Shown piece after piece: positions 54,905 to 64,000 of a stretch of 64,000 bases of DNA. This stretch comes from Lucifuga dentata (lineage: Eukaryota; Chordata; Actinopteri; Ophidiiformes; Bythitidae): NCBI GenBank assembly GCA_014773175.1, contig VXCM01005537.1, positions 5,001-69,000 of the forward strand. The letters are read 5' to 3'. The position numbers and the translations under genes are program-made. The first letter of the stretch is position 1. Each line of letters begins with the position of its first letter. Below the pieces are notes generated by a model, which saw only the letters and a program-made list of their open reading frames with translations, made no database searches and was not told the DNA's origin.

Positions 54905-55742
54905 ACATGTGTTGGTGGTGTTTTTGATGTTTGTTGGCTTTTATGATGTTGGATGATGTTATTGATGTTGGTTGATTGGTGGATGATGTTGGTTGATGTT
55001 GGATGATGTTGGTTGATGTTGGTTGATTGGTGGATGATGTTGGATGATGTTGGTTGATGTTGGTTGATTAGTGGATGATGTTATTGATGTTGGTTGATTG
55101 GTGGATGATGTTGGATGATGTTGGTTGATTGGTGGATGATGTTGGTTGATTAGTGGATGATGTTATTGATGTTGGTTGATTAGTGGATGATGTTGGATGA
55201 TGTTGGATGATGTTGGTTGATTGGTGGATGATGTTGGTTGATGTTGGTTGATTAGTGAATGATGTTATTGATGTTGGTTGATTGGTGGATGATGTTGGAT
55301 GATGTTGGTTGATTGTTGGATGATGTTGGTTGATTTTGGTTGATTAGTGGATGATGTTATTGATGTTGGTTGATTAGTGGATGATGTTGGATGATGTTGG
55401 ATGGTGTTGGTTGATTGGTGGATGATGTTGGATGATGTTGGATGATGTTGGTTGATTAGTGGATGATGTTATTGATGTTGGTTGATTAGTGGATGATGTT
55501 ATTGATGTTGGTTGATTGGTGGATGATGTTGGATGATGTCGGATGATGTTGGTTGATTGGTGGATGATGTTGGATGATGTTGGTTGATGTTGGTTGATTG
55601 GTGGATGATGTTGGATGATGTTGGATGATGTTGGTTGATTGGTGGATGATGTTGGATGATATTGGTTGATTAGTGGATGATGTTATTGATGTTGGTTGAT
55701 TGGTGGATGATGTTGGATGATGTTGGTTGACTGGTGGATGCT
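54905..55742. repeat. Minisatellite, gatgttggttgattggtg unit (ryr2 intron 1)
   Basis: About 840 bases of gatgatgttg, gttgattggtg and gttattgatg modules in a higher-order pattern. Confidence 0.97.
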
Positions 55743-56841
55743 CGTCAGTGGCCAGCTGTTTTTTTCATGGTTTTTATTAATAGTTGTGAAAGTTCCAGAT
55801 GATCTGTGTGTGTGTGTATTTCTCTGTGTGTTCTCATGTTAATCTCATGTTAGTCTCATGTTGGTCTCTGAAGTTGATGAACTTTGCAGAGTTTGTTTCT
55901 GTGGAGAATCATCACAAATGTGACGAGGACGATAAAAATCCCCTTCAGCAAGAAATCCTGCTTTTACTGTCCTACACATCGACTTTGTAAAAGCGAGGAC
56001 ATTCACACTTTTCGTGTCCTCTCTGCTGCGTATTTCCCCTTCGTCCCGTGTTTCTGCTCCTGTGTACTCCTCTTATANCCCCCGCATCCCTTGCAGCACT
56101 TCCTGCTAAGTGCACATGGAATGCAGATCGATCGCTGCTTACTATGACGGCTGATGTCTCAGCACAAAGCAAACAGCTCAGAATGCCTCCGTTTTTACGT
56201 GTGTGTGCGCCTGTTTGCACACTGAACACGTCCAACATTCACATGCTACATACATGCTTTTCATATGACTGAAGAATCCCTGGCAGCCGTGCTACATGTC
56301 TGTACCTTTACCAGGAAAACAGCCTAACTCTCATTTAAACGGTATCTACGGTTTATTACGTGTTGTAGTTTAATAAATCAGAAGCTCGGCTGATGTCATG
56401 TGATCAGATTCTGATTTTCAGAGTTTTAACAGTAATAAGTTTTCTGACGCTCAGCGAGAATCAGAGCTGAGAAAATTCTTTACATTGATCATTAAAATAA
56501 CCATCAGTGATAATCGCTGATTTGAGGGAAAAACAAACTTTTCACAAACATTCAACGCCACACGGAGCGTTTAAGGACACGTGTAAAGTGTCATCGCCAT
56601 GGTAACCAGGTTCCTCCAGTGCAGCAGTTCTTAAACTTTTGTCGTGCCCCGCTGAGTGACCAGAGGTGGTGTATGTGTGTGTGTGGGGGGGCTTGATGGA
56701 TCTTTTTCCAAGACGATCAATAAACACACATGTTCATGTTTGCAAAGCGTTCATTCATTGATACGTTTAAAGAAGAGAACAAACAAATTTTATCACAGCG
56801 ACAAAAAGAAGAACGTGATTTTTCCTCAGATAAATAGGTCA

Positions 56842-56843
<2 letters not shown>

Positions 56844-56904
<61 letters not shown>

Positions 56905-56986
56905 TCACACACCAAGACAGATAAACACACAGAGACACACAGAGACAGACATCACACACACATGTACATGCTAACGGACATTCACA

Positions 56987-57021
<35 letters not shown>
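56844..57021. repeat. Compound CA-rich array
   Basis: Two pure CA runs (about 56844-56901 and 56990-57021) joined by cagaga/cacaga-type sequence. Confidence 0.93.
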
Positions 57022-57023
<2 letters not shown>

Positions 57024-57124
57024 CAAAGTGATGATGAGCCTTTTTGCAGATGAAACTTTAATGACTTCCTCCACTTTTATAAATGTGTTTTGCTTCTGAG
57101 CCAAAATTCCCAAACCACCTATCA

Positions 57125-57155
<31 letters not shown>

Positions 57156-57320
57156 CTTCCTGTGATGCGATGGCGTGTTTTCTCCTGCTGTGTTCATCGA
57201 TAAAGTCTGACTTGACTTCTTTTAAAAGTCCCACAAACTGCAGTGGCTGACTAAAGCTCTTCCTGGGTCAGAGGTCAGGGGTCAGGGGTCAGAGTTTAGC
57301 ATTAGGAGTTATGGTTAGGG

Positions 57321-57500
57321 TTAAAGGACCTGTGATTTTACATGTTTGAGTCCAATAAATATTAATTACAGACAACCATTTTCATAAACATCAAACCTTA
57401 TTTTAGCTTTCCTGTTATTTTTTAAATCCTCTGATCTTTAAAAAGCAAACGTTCAGGTGATACACACACCTGAACTTTAACCTTTCACCTGATAACATGC
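57321..57500 (-). mobile_element. MITE fragment (ryr2 intron 1)
   Basis: Begins TTAAAGGACCTGTGA and follows the older-copy sequence (tcaggtgatacacacacctga) before ending near 57500. Confidence 0.65.
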
Positions 57501-57569
57501 ATCAGTTTATTAATGTACAGATACTCAGTGTTCCTATTAATTTCATCATACCCCAACCTGAGACACACT

Positions 57570-57571
<2 letters not shown>

Positions 57572-57616
<45 letters not shown>

Positions 57617-57733
57617 ATCTCTCTCTCTCTCTGTCTCTCTCTCTCCTTACATCTCTCTCTCTCTCATTACATCTCTGTCTCTGTCTCTCTCTCTCTCTCT
57701 CTATCTCTGTTTTCTCTCTCTCTCTCTCTCTCT
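57572..57733. repeat. (CT)n array with attacat interruptions
   Basis: About 160 bases of CT with three repeats of cattacatctct-like interruptions. Confidence 0.95.
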
Positions 57734-57821
57734 TTGTGAATAATTAAAGAGAACACTGAGGCTCATTGGTGGATTTATAATTAATGTTTTAGTTTAAAGT
57801 CTGTGTGTGAGTGAATATACG

Positions 57822-57940
57822 GTGTGTCTGTGTGTGTGTGTGTGAGTGCCTGAGAGTGCACAGTGTGTGTATACACTGTGTGTGTGTACAGTGTGTGAGT
57901 GTATGGTGTGTGTGTGTGTGTGTCTGTGTGTGTGTGTGTA

Positions 57941-58003
<63 letters not shown>
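57822..58003. repeat. (GT)n then (GA)n array
   Basis: GT-rich region with imperfections (57822-57960) switching directly to about 21 GA dinucleotides (57961-58002). Confidence 0.95.
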
Positions 58004-58006
<3 letters not shown>

Positions 58007-58097
58007 CATACAGGATCAGGAAAACATTTGATTTCAGGAAAATGTTTGATTTTGGGAAAATGTTTGATGCATGTTTAAATCCAATCATTAACACCTG

Positions 58098-58163
58098 CAT
58101 ACATGTTACTTACTGCCAACTAATTTACCATGAACATGCAAAATCACTAGTATGGTCCTTTAA
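58098..58163 (+). mobile_element. MITE end fragment (ryr2 intron 1)
   Basis: About 65 bases ending with actagtatggtcctttaa, the right terminus of the family. Confidence 0.6.
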
Positions 58164-58260
58164 CCATGCACGCTGCACTGTGAGGGGCATTTCGGGTTCA
58201 TGCAGGAACGCAGCAGCTTCAGTCTGCCGTGCAGCGGTATGAGATTTGAATACGCAACCA

Positions 58261-58273
58261 AACACACACACAN

Positions 58274-58309
<36 letters not shown>
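58261..58309. repeat. (CA)n microsatellite with N
   Basis: N at 58273. Confidence 0.95.
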
Positions 58310-58310
<1 letters not shown>

Positions 58311-58629
58311 GATACAGATTCAGCATGTGTGTTCTTTAAAGGTGAAGCAGCTTTGAACGTGACCTTTAACAGGTTGAAAGTGATGTCAGGAAACACAGAA
58401 AGGGGTTTGAGTCAGAACGCGTTCAACAGCATCTAAAAAACCCTGAAAAATAAGATAAAAAAAACAGCATTCTGAAAATAAACAGCAGAGATCTTAAAGT
58501 TCATTTACACGCTACATGCTACACGCTACATGCTCACGCTACACGCCTCACGTGCAGCTTCCTCCAAACACATGCAGCTCAGGTTGGAAACTCTAAACTG
58601 AGCGTAGGTGTGAATGAGTTTGTCTGTCT

Positions 58630-58745
58630 CTGTCAGCCCTGTGATTGGCTGGTACCTGTCCAGGTGAACCCCACCTCTTACCCAATGACTGCTGGNCCCC
58701 CGTAGAAATAACAGGACAAACATGTAGAAAATGGATGGATGATAA
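58630..58745 (+). mobile_element. Teleost retroelement tail with ATGG repeat
   Basis: ccctgtgattggctgg, gtccaggtgaaccccacctc, acccaatgactgctgg and agaaaatggatggatg are the ordered phrases of a very common fish LINE/SINE 3' end. An N at 58696 interrupts it. Confidence 0.65.
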
Positions 58746-58898
58746 TAATAAATGCAAAGTTCTTCATCAGATTCTGCTGCGACTTTAAACTTTGTCCTGC
58801 TTCTGAAAACAGGCGAAGGAAAGGAGGACGAAGTTTCTCTCTTTTTGTTTTATTGTTGCTGTGACCCTGAGCAGCAACCTACATGCTGTGAGCTGAGC

Positions 58899-58931
<33 letters not shown>

Positions 58932-59030
58932 CGTGTTCGTTCACGGGTTTTGTGCATGGTCTCATAAATCATGGCTGATGTGTAGATGGATGCTGCATGA
59001 GGTAACCTGATTCTGAGACCTACCTAATGC

Positions 59031-59033
<3 letters not shown>

Positions 59034-59064
<31 letters not shown>
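59034..59064. repeat. (CA)n microsatellite
   Basis: About 15 CA dinucleotides. Confidence 0.93.
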
Positions 59065-59067
<3 letters not shown>

Positions 59068-59199
59068 AGCGTGCTGCTGTGGTCTGCGGCTTTTGTAAAG
59101 TGTAACTTTATGTGGAGCAGAATTCAAAAAGTTCATGTAACGTTTCAGCTGCTGCTCAGACACACCTGCACACGTCTGATTTCTGATTCATCTTGGGGA

Positions 59200-59340
59200 A
59201 TTCATAAAATGCTGCGTCAGATTTAACGTGACGATCATGGTGGCATGTTTTATCATTTGTCTGGAAAGAGGTGTGGCTACTCCGATTTACATGTCAGGAA
59301 ATGATTCATAAAACACACAAACATGAAGATGTGTTTCTGG
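59200..59340. repeat. Dispersed repeat shared with 42760-42920
   Basis: Same ordered phrases as the mtr intron 22 copy (atttacatgtcaggaaatga, ttcataaaacacac, aacatgaagatg). Confidence 0.55.
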
Positions 59341-59924
59341 CGTGTGCGTGTTGTATGTTCAGTTTGTGAATATGATGGTGGATGACAGAGTGGACAGAGC
59401 AGAGACATGAGACAAGAAGAGACATGACATGAGACAAAGAGACAAGCTGAGACTGGTGAATCCTACACGGTTATAACGTGCTGCAGGACAGTGCTGGCGT
59501 TGGCCAGGTAAAACCTGAACATGGCTGCAGTGGAGCTCATTCCCCTCTGAGCTCAGATCCCGCCTGTGTAGCGTGTCGTCACAGGCTTCCTCCCACACGT
59601 TACTCACTTCCTGTGAAGGTGTGAACACCATTATGCACGAACAATTTCCCTCCATTCCTGCTGCACGGAACGCAATGAAACGTGTTGCTGCTGCATTGTT
59701 GCACACATGCTGCAGCTCAGCTGCTTTGGTGTTTTACTCTCACTGATGAAGAAAATACACAAAGAAAAGTACACACATGCAAGAAGATACCGTAAAAGGT
59801 CAAATAGTGGGCGGGGCCTTTATTTACCTCACCTGTAAAGAGAACCAGGCTTTTATTTGTTATTTTAATCTCTATGTAAAATGTTTTAATGGGAAGCATC
59901 ATTTTGTTGTATTAGATTAGCTTA

Positions 59925-60124
59925 GTTATTTATTAGTCATGTATTAGTTACTTATTAGTTATTTGTTAGTTATTTATTAGTTATTTATTAGTCATTTATT
60001 AGTTACTTATTAGTTATTTGTTATTTATTAGTTGTTTGTTATTTATTAGTTATTTGTTAGTTATTTATTAGTTATTTATTAGTTATTTGTTAGTTATTTG
60101 TTAGTTATTTATTAGTTATTTGTT
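59925..60124. repeat. Minisatellite, ttagttatttat unit
   Basis: About 200 bases of 11-12 base AT-rich units (ttagttatttg, ttagttatttat). Confidence 0.95.
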
Positions 60125-60184
60125 GTTTTCCTGCAGTTAGCCACACACTTTATGTTAGCAAGTAATTATGCGCCACACACACCC

Positions 60185-60186
<2 letters not shown>

Positions 60187-60222
<36 letters not shown>
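60187..60222. repeat. (GATA)n tetranucleotide
   Basis: About nine GATA units. Confidence 0.95.
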
Positions 60223-61547
60223 TACTATATGTTACACTTGGTCATTTGTACATCAACATATCATCCTATTTTAAATGATTTATTGATTTTATGAGACATT
60301 AGTCGTGCTTTGAACAGTCTGGTTGCTGCAGAACAAACTGCACCAATCAGATGGTTCCGTTGCGGTCAGAGCCAATCAGGAAGCAGCTTTTATTCTGTCA
60401 GTCTGAGTGGTGTAAACAGTAAGACTGTGGTGTTTCGCACTATTGTAGTGATTGAGTCAAATTCCACAAAGTGTCCTCGGTGTCAGCGATGCCCTTTGAC
60501 CTCTCTGCAGCCAGATATCTCCTCTCCTCGCTCACTTTAACTCCGCCTACTTACCGTGACGGACGTGAGGAGGATTGCAGCTTCCTGTTTACACCATAAC
60601 TACTTTTAAAATGATTCATTCTGAGTATTTGTTACTCAGGTCCTTTCAGCAGTGAGAGATGAAGAGTAATGCAGCCTTGTTGCCATGGTTACCTACAGTT
60701 TAATAAAGTCAGATTTATTATGGTGGTCGAGCTGGTTTGAGACGTCCAAAAAAAGTGATTTTAGCAGCCAGACATCAGAAAGAGTATTTGTTTTTCTGCA
60801 GCAGAGCGGATTCCTTCCTGTGGCGTTTTTACAGCCATACGTCTTCACTCCCACAGAAAGATGTGCTTACATAACAGCTGCACTTCCTCTCCATCCTTCA
60901 CGTTTCATCTCCCTTCATATTAGCATCTTCCTGCAGGCGGCGCCGCTCTGCTGCTCTTACATACATGTTAGAGGTCAGCAGGAAGTCTGCCTGCTGTTAT
61001 CTGGAGTCTTCCTGTGCTGTGATTGGATCGGCGGGTCGTTAGATCCTTCATGTTGCCTCTTTGCACCATTGACGAGCTTCATCCATTTTTAATATAACTA
61101 ATAACTTGTTTGTATTTTACTGTCCGGCAGCTCACAACTCCTGATTCAAAATAACTTTATTAACAACAGCGAGCAGGAAGACGAGGCACAGGACATTTTC
61201 AACTCAACAGAGTTCTTAAAGCTGTTCAGATCATGTGTCACAAAGCATTCTGCATTCAAACCTGCATCAACATGCATTTTTTTCATCTTTGTACCTGGAT
61301 ACAGATCAGATTTTACTGTGAATACTTTAATATGAATATTTCTGGTAGAGAGGTCACCAACAGCTCAGACGCAGCAGGCCTCTCTACCCAGACCTGATCC
61401 AACATAACTTTGTGTTTAACGCACTGGTTTTGTAAAATAATACATTTCACTTATAAACAAAAGATTATATATAGTGAAGAAAAGGCATCTGAATCATTGT
61501 AATTTACCTGCTCTCCCACCTGTCACACCTGGCCGTTCAAGGAGAAT

Positions 61548-61850
61548 CTCTCTTTGAATCGTCCCTCTTGAGGCTTCGTCCTTACATTGTCAGATTTTTT
61601 AGGGAGTTTTTCCTTTATGTGGTAAAGTTTATATAGGGAGTTTACCTGGAAAAACATCAGTTAGTCCAGGTGAGATCTGCTAATAATGTCACCTGCTGTC
61701 TTTGCCCCGCCCCTTTCTCCACCTTGTATTCATTGCTGTTACTGTTAGCATACAGCTATGATTAGCTGCGGTGGTACCAGATGGTTTCAGATCCACAGAC
61801 GCTGTATGTGATGTTGGGCCACAAATAATCTTGACTAAAACTTGACTTTT
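61548..61850 (+). mobile_element. Retroelement 3' tail remnant (ryr2 intron 1)
   Basis: Shares tctctctttgaatcg, ttttttagggagtttttcc and gatgttgggccacaaataat with the remnant at 48440-48610; the order of phrases is the same. Confidence 0.5.
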
Positions 61851-61924
61851 ATCCACTCAGACTGGATGGAACTTCCTCTAAACGCAGCGCGTCGCCATTT
61901 TCAGATGTGACATCACAAATCATA

Positions 61925-62130
61925 CTGATGGATGGATGGATGGATAATGGATTGTGCAAGGATGAATGGATGTTGATATATCAATGGGTAGATATTGGTG
62001 GATAGATGGATGATGGATGGATGAATAAATTGATGGATTGTTTGATGGATAGATGTTGATGGATGGATGATAGATAGATGGACGATGGATTTTGTATGGA
62101 TGGATGAATGATGGCTGGATGGATGGTGGG
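61925..62130. repeat. (GGAT)n-derived array
   Basis: About 200 bases of gatggatgga with variable interruptions, possibly grown from a retroelement ATGG tail. Confidence 0.9.
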
Positions 62131-62369
62131 TGGATGTGTACTCGATCAGTGCAGCTACCGTACACGTATGACTGTTCCGTGTAGATTGCAGGTGGCGTAG
62201 TGAATGATAGATTTTTAATGTAGACATCACACCTCCACTCATCATAACAAATTAATATAAATTATGAAAATCTTTGTATTTTAATCAGAAAGTGTTTCTA
62301 TTCTGTTCTCTGCATCATTACATCATCAGAGGCTTCCCCTCCCCCGCTCTGTCTCACTTTCTGTTTGCC

Positions 62370-62495
62370 AAGCTTTAAACCTTCCTCTGCTGACCTGCCC
62401 GCTGTGTGTGTGTGTGTGTGTGTGTGTGTTAANAGCTTTAAACCTTCCTCTGCTGACCTGCCCGCTGTGTGTGTGTGTGTGTGTGTGTGTGTTAA
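62370..62495. repeat. Direct duplication with GT run across N at 62433
   Basis: agctttaaaccttcctctgc to gtgttaa occurs on both sides of the N. Assembly artefact. Confidence 0.85.
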
Positions 62496-62604
62496 CTCTG
62501 GCTTCTTGGAATGAAACTCACACCCAGAAACCTTCCTGGCCTGCTGATCTGATGACATAAACACACACAGCAGGCAGACGGACAGAACTTTATCTGGCAT
62601 GTCT

Positions 62605-63140
62605 TGCAATAACGCAACAGCAGTAAAGTAGCAGTAATGCAATAGTAATGCAACATTAATGTAGCAGTAACGCCGCAGTAATGCAGCAGCAGCACAGCAG
62701 TACTGTAGCAATAATGTAGAAATAAGCTACTAGTAGTAATAGTGTAGCTGTAACAGCAGTAATGTAGCATTAGCTTAGCAGTAATGCAGCAGCAGTGTAG
62801 CAGTAACATAGCAGTAATGTAGCATTAGCTTAGCAGTAATGCAGCAGTAGTGTTGCAATAACAACAGTAATGTAGCAGTAACTAGCGGTAATTAGCATTA
62901 GCATAGCAGTAATGCAGCAATAACATAGAAGTAATGTACCATTACGGTAGCAGTAATGCAGCAGTGGCATAGTAATTACAGCAGTAATGTTAGTGTAGCA
63001 GTAATGCAGCATTAGTGTAGCAGTAATGCAGCAGCAGTGTAGCGGTAATGTAGCAGTAACATAGCAGTAATATAGCATTAGCTTAGCAGTAATGCAGCAG
63101 CAGTGTAGCGGTAATGTAGCAGTAACATAGCAGTAATACT
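62605..63140. repeat. Minisatellite, gtagcagtaatgcagca unit
   Basis: About 530 bases of units built from agcagtaatg, tagcattagc and agcagtaaca. The minus strand reads as Leu/Tyr/Cys pseudo-ORFs. Confidence 0.95.
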
Positions 63141-63224
63141 ACAGTAGTAGTAACATCAGCCTCAAACACGTAACAAAGGCTGAGAGACGCTAGCTGTTAG
63201 CAGGTAATCATCGCTATGATAATT

Positions 63225-63345
63225 CTAGATTTAAGATACTTTATTGTTTATCACATAACGAAATTTGTCTTTTGACACAACTCAGAAAAACAGCAGGACA
63301 ATAAAAGCATCACAGATAACATCAGCGTAAATCAGGTGAAAACTT
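63225..63345. mobile_element. Possible LINE tail remnant
   Basis: tttaagatactttattg followed by aacgaaatttgtctttt resembles the actttattgat...ggaaatt end of fish LINEs. Weak match. Confidence 0.35.
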
Positions 63346-64000
63346 TCCTAAAACACGAAGCGCGTTTAAAACAAATGTAAAAAGCAGGTAACAGATACGG
63401 TATGAATATGAACATGTGTTGTTAGCGTGATTAGTTTATAGATTGATGTCAGATGTTTTAAAGGTGTTTTTCCTGTGGAGCCCTGCAGCGACGCCGTGAT
63501 GGCGGCAGCAGGAAGAGCTGGGGGGGGGNGAGTCCTGGTGATGATGGCGGCTTTCCGTGTTACAGAGCGGCTCAGATGAGGATGTTTGCGTTGATCCAGT
63601 TATTTTGCTGCCTGATGAGGGAACGTTTGTGTCTCATGGTGAGGTTACGGTAGCAGGTAGAAATATGAGTGACGTGTAAACCAGGTTAAGATTTCTTTAA
63701 CTTTAAAGCCTGAAGTTTCCTCAGCAGACGCTGTTACACGGAGTCAGCGTGCTGAGAGCAGGAAGTGCTTCAGCCTCCAGGTATTTAACGTGTCCACCTG
63801 CTCCACCAGGCTTCAGATAATGGCTGGACGCTGCTGAGGTTCAGCTGCAGGCCTCACCGTGTCAGAATGCCACCGTCTGCATGTTCAAACAGGCTGCCCT
63901 CCTGCTGCATCACATGCGCTTTGTGTGAACGGAGAAGAGAATGGAGATGAAACACAGGAGTCCTGTATTTAAAATCCGTGTGCTGGATTTAATGTTGATG

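Larger units (their letters stand above)
51056..64000 (+). other. ryr2: ryr2 intron 1 (5' part), non-coding
   Basis: No second ryanodine receptor exon or other gene was recognised. The interval contains two large minisatellites (53494-54246, 54905-55742), several smaller tandem repeats, fragments of a dispersed inverted-repeat element and retroelement tails. Long first introns are known for RYR2 in other vertebrates, so regulatory elements may be present. Confidence 0.7.

Noticed and set aside
56619..56665. hAT transposon terminus (gcagttcttaaacttttgtcgtgcccc)
   Set aside because: Only one end is visible and no partner terminus was found nearby, so not listed as an element.

Overview
This window is nuclear DNA from a teleost fish. 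It carries three vertebrate genes, all on the + strand, in the order bms1, mtr, ryr2. The introns are short, there are many CA/GT microsatellites and AT-rich or GC-rich minisatellites, and several short inverted-repeat transposons and degraded retroelement tails of the kind common in fish are present. All coding identifications come from reading spliced translations and comparing them with remembered vertebrate proteins; no alignment was run.

Layout. 1-13.4 kb: no protein-coding exon recognised. It holds a repeat-poor stretch that looks like a conserved non-coding element (about 900-1600), several minisatellites (4717-5030, 7420-7706, 8632-9653, 11443-12052), an old transposon copy (5631-6211) and an orphan promoter-like segment (about 7860-8056). 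13.4-27.3 kb: bms1, the ribosome-biogenesis GTPase, with 22 coding exons that join in frame to 1185 codons. 28.3-49.2 kb: mtr, cobalamin-dependent methionine synthase, with 33 coding exons that join in frame to 1269 codons. 50.8-64 kb: the first coding exon of a ryr2-type ryanodine receptor (16 codons at 51008-51055), followed by almost 13 kb of its first intron, which is full of minisatellites.

The genes do unrelated jobs: 40S subunit assembly, the folate/methionine cycle, and calcium release. Their neighbourhood is positional. MTR and RYR2 are also adjacent in human (1q43), which supports the ryr2 call; BMS1 is elsewhere in human (10q11), so the bms1-mtr junction is the lineage-specific part.

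The most unusual content is in the introns. Tandem repeats have copied splice junctions themselves. The mtr exon 2 donor is present five times in an in-frame repeat, the exon 9 acceptor three times, and the exon 23 start has an upstream decoy that would act as a poison micro-exon. bms1 intron 4 is almost entirely a 14-bp repeat carrying about 19 copies of the donor core GTAAGT. Separately, many single-N positions are flanked by direct repeats of about 61-66 bp. These look like unmerged contig overlaps and they falsely duplicate parts of three coding exons (bms1 exon 20, mtr exons 11 and 31).
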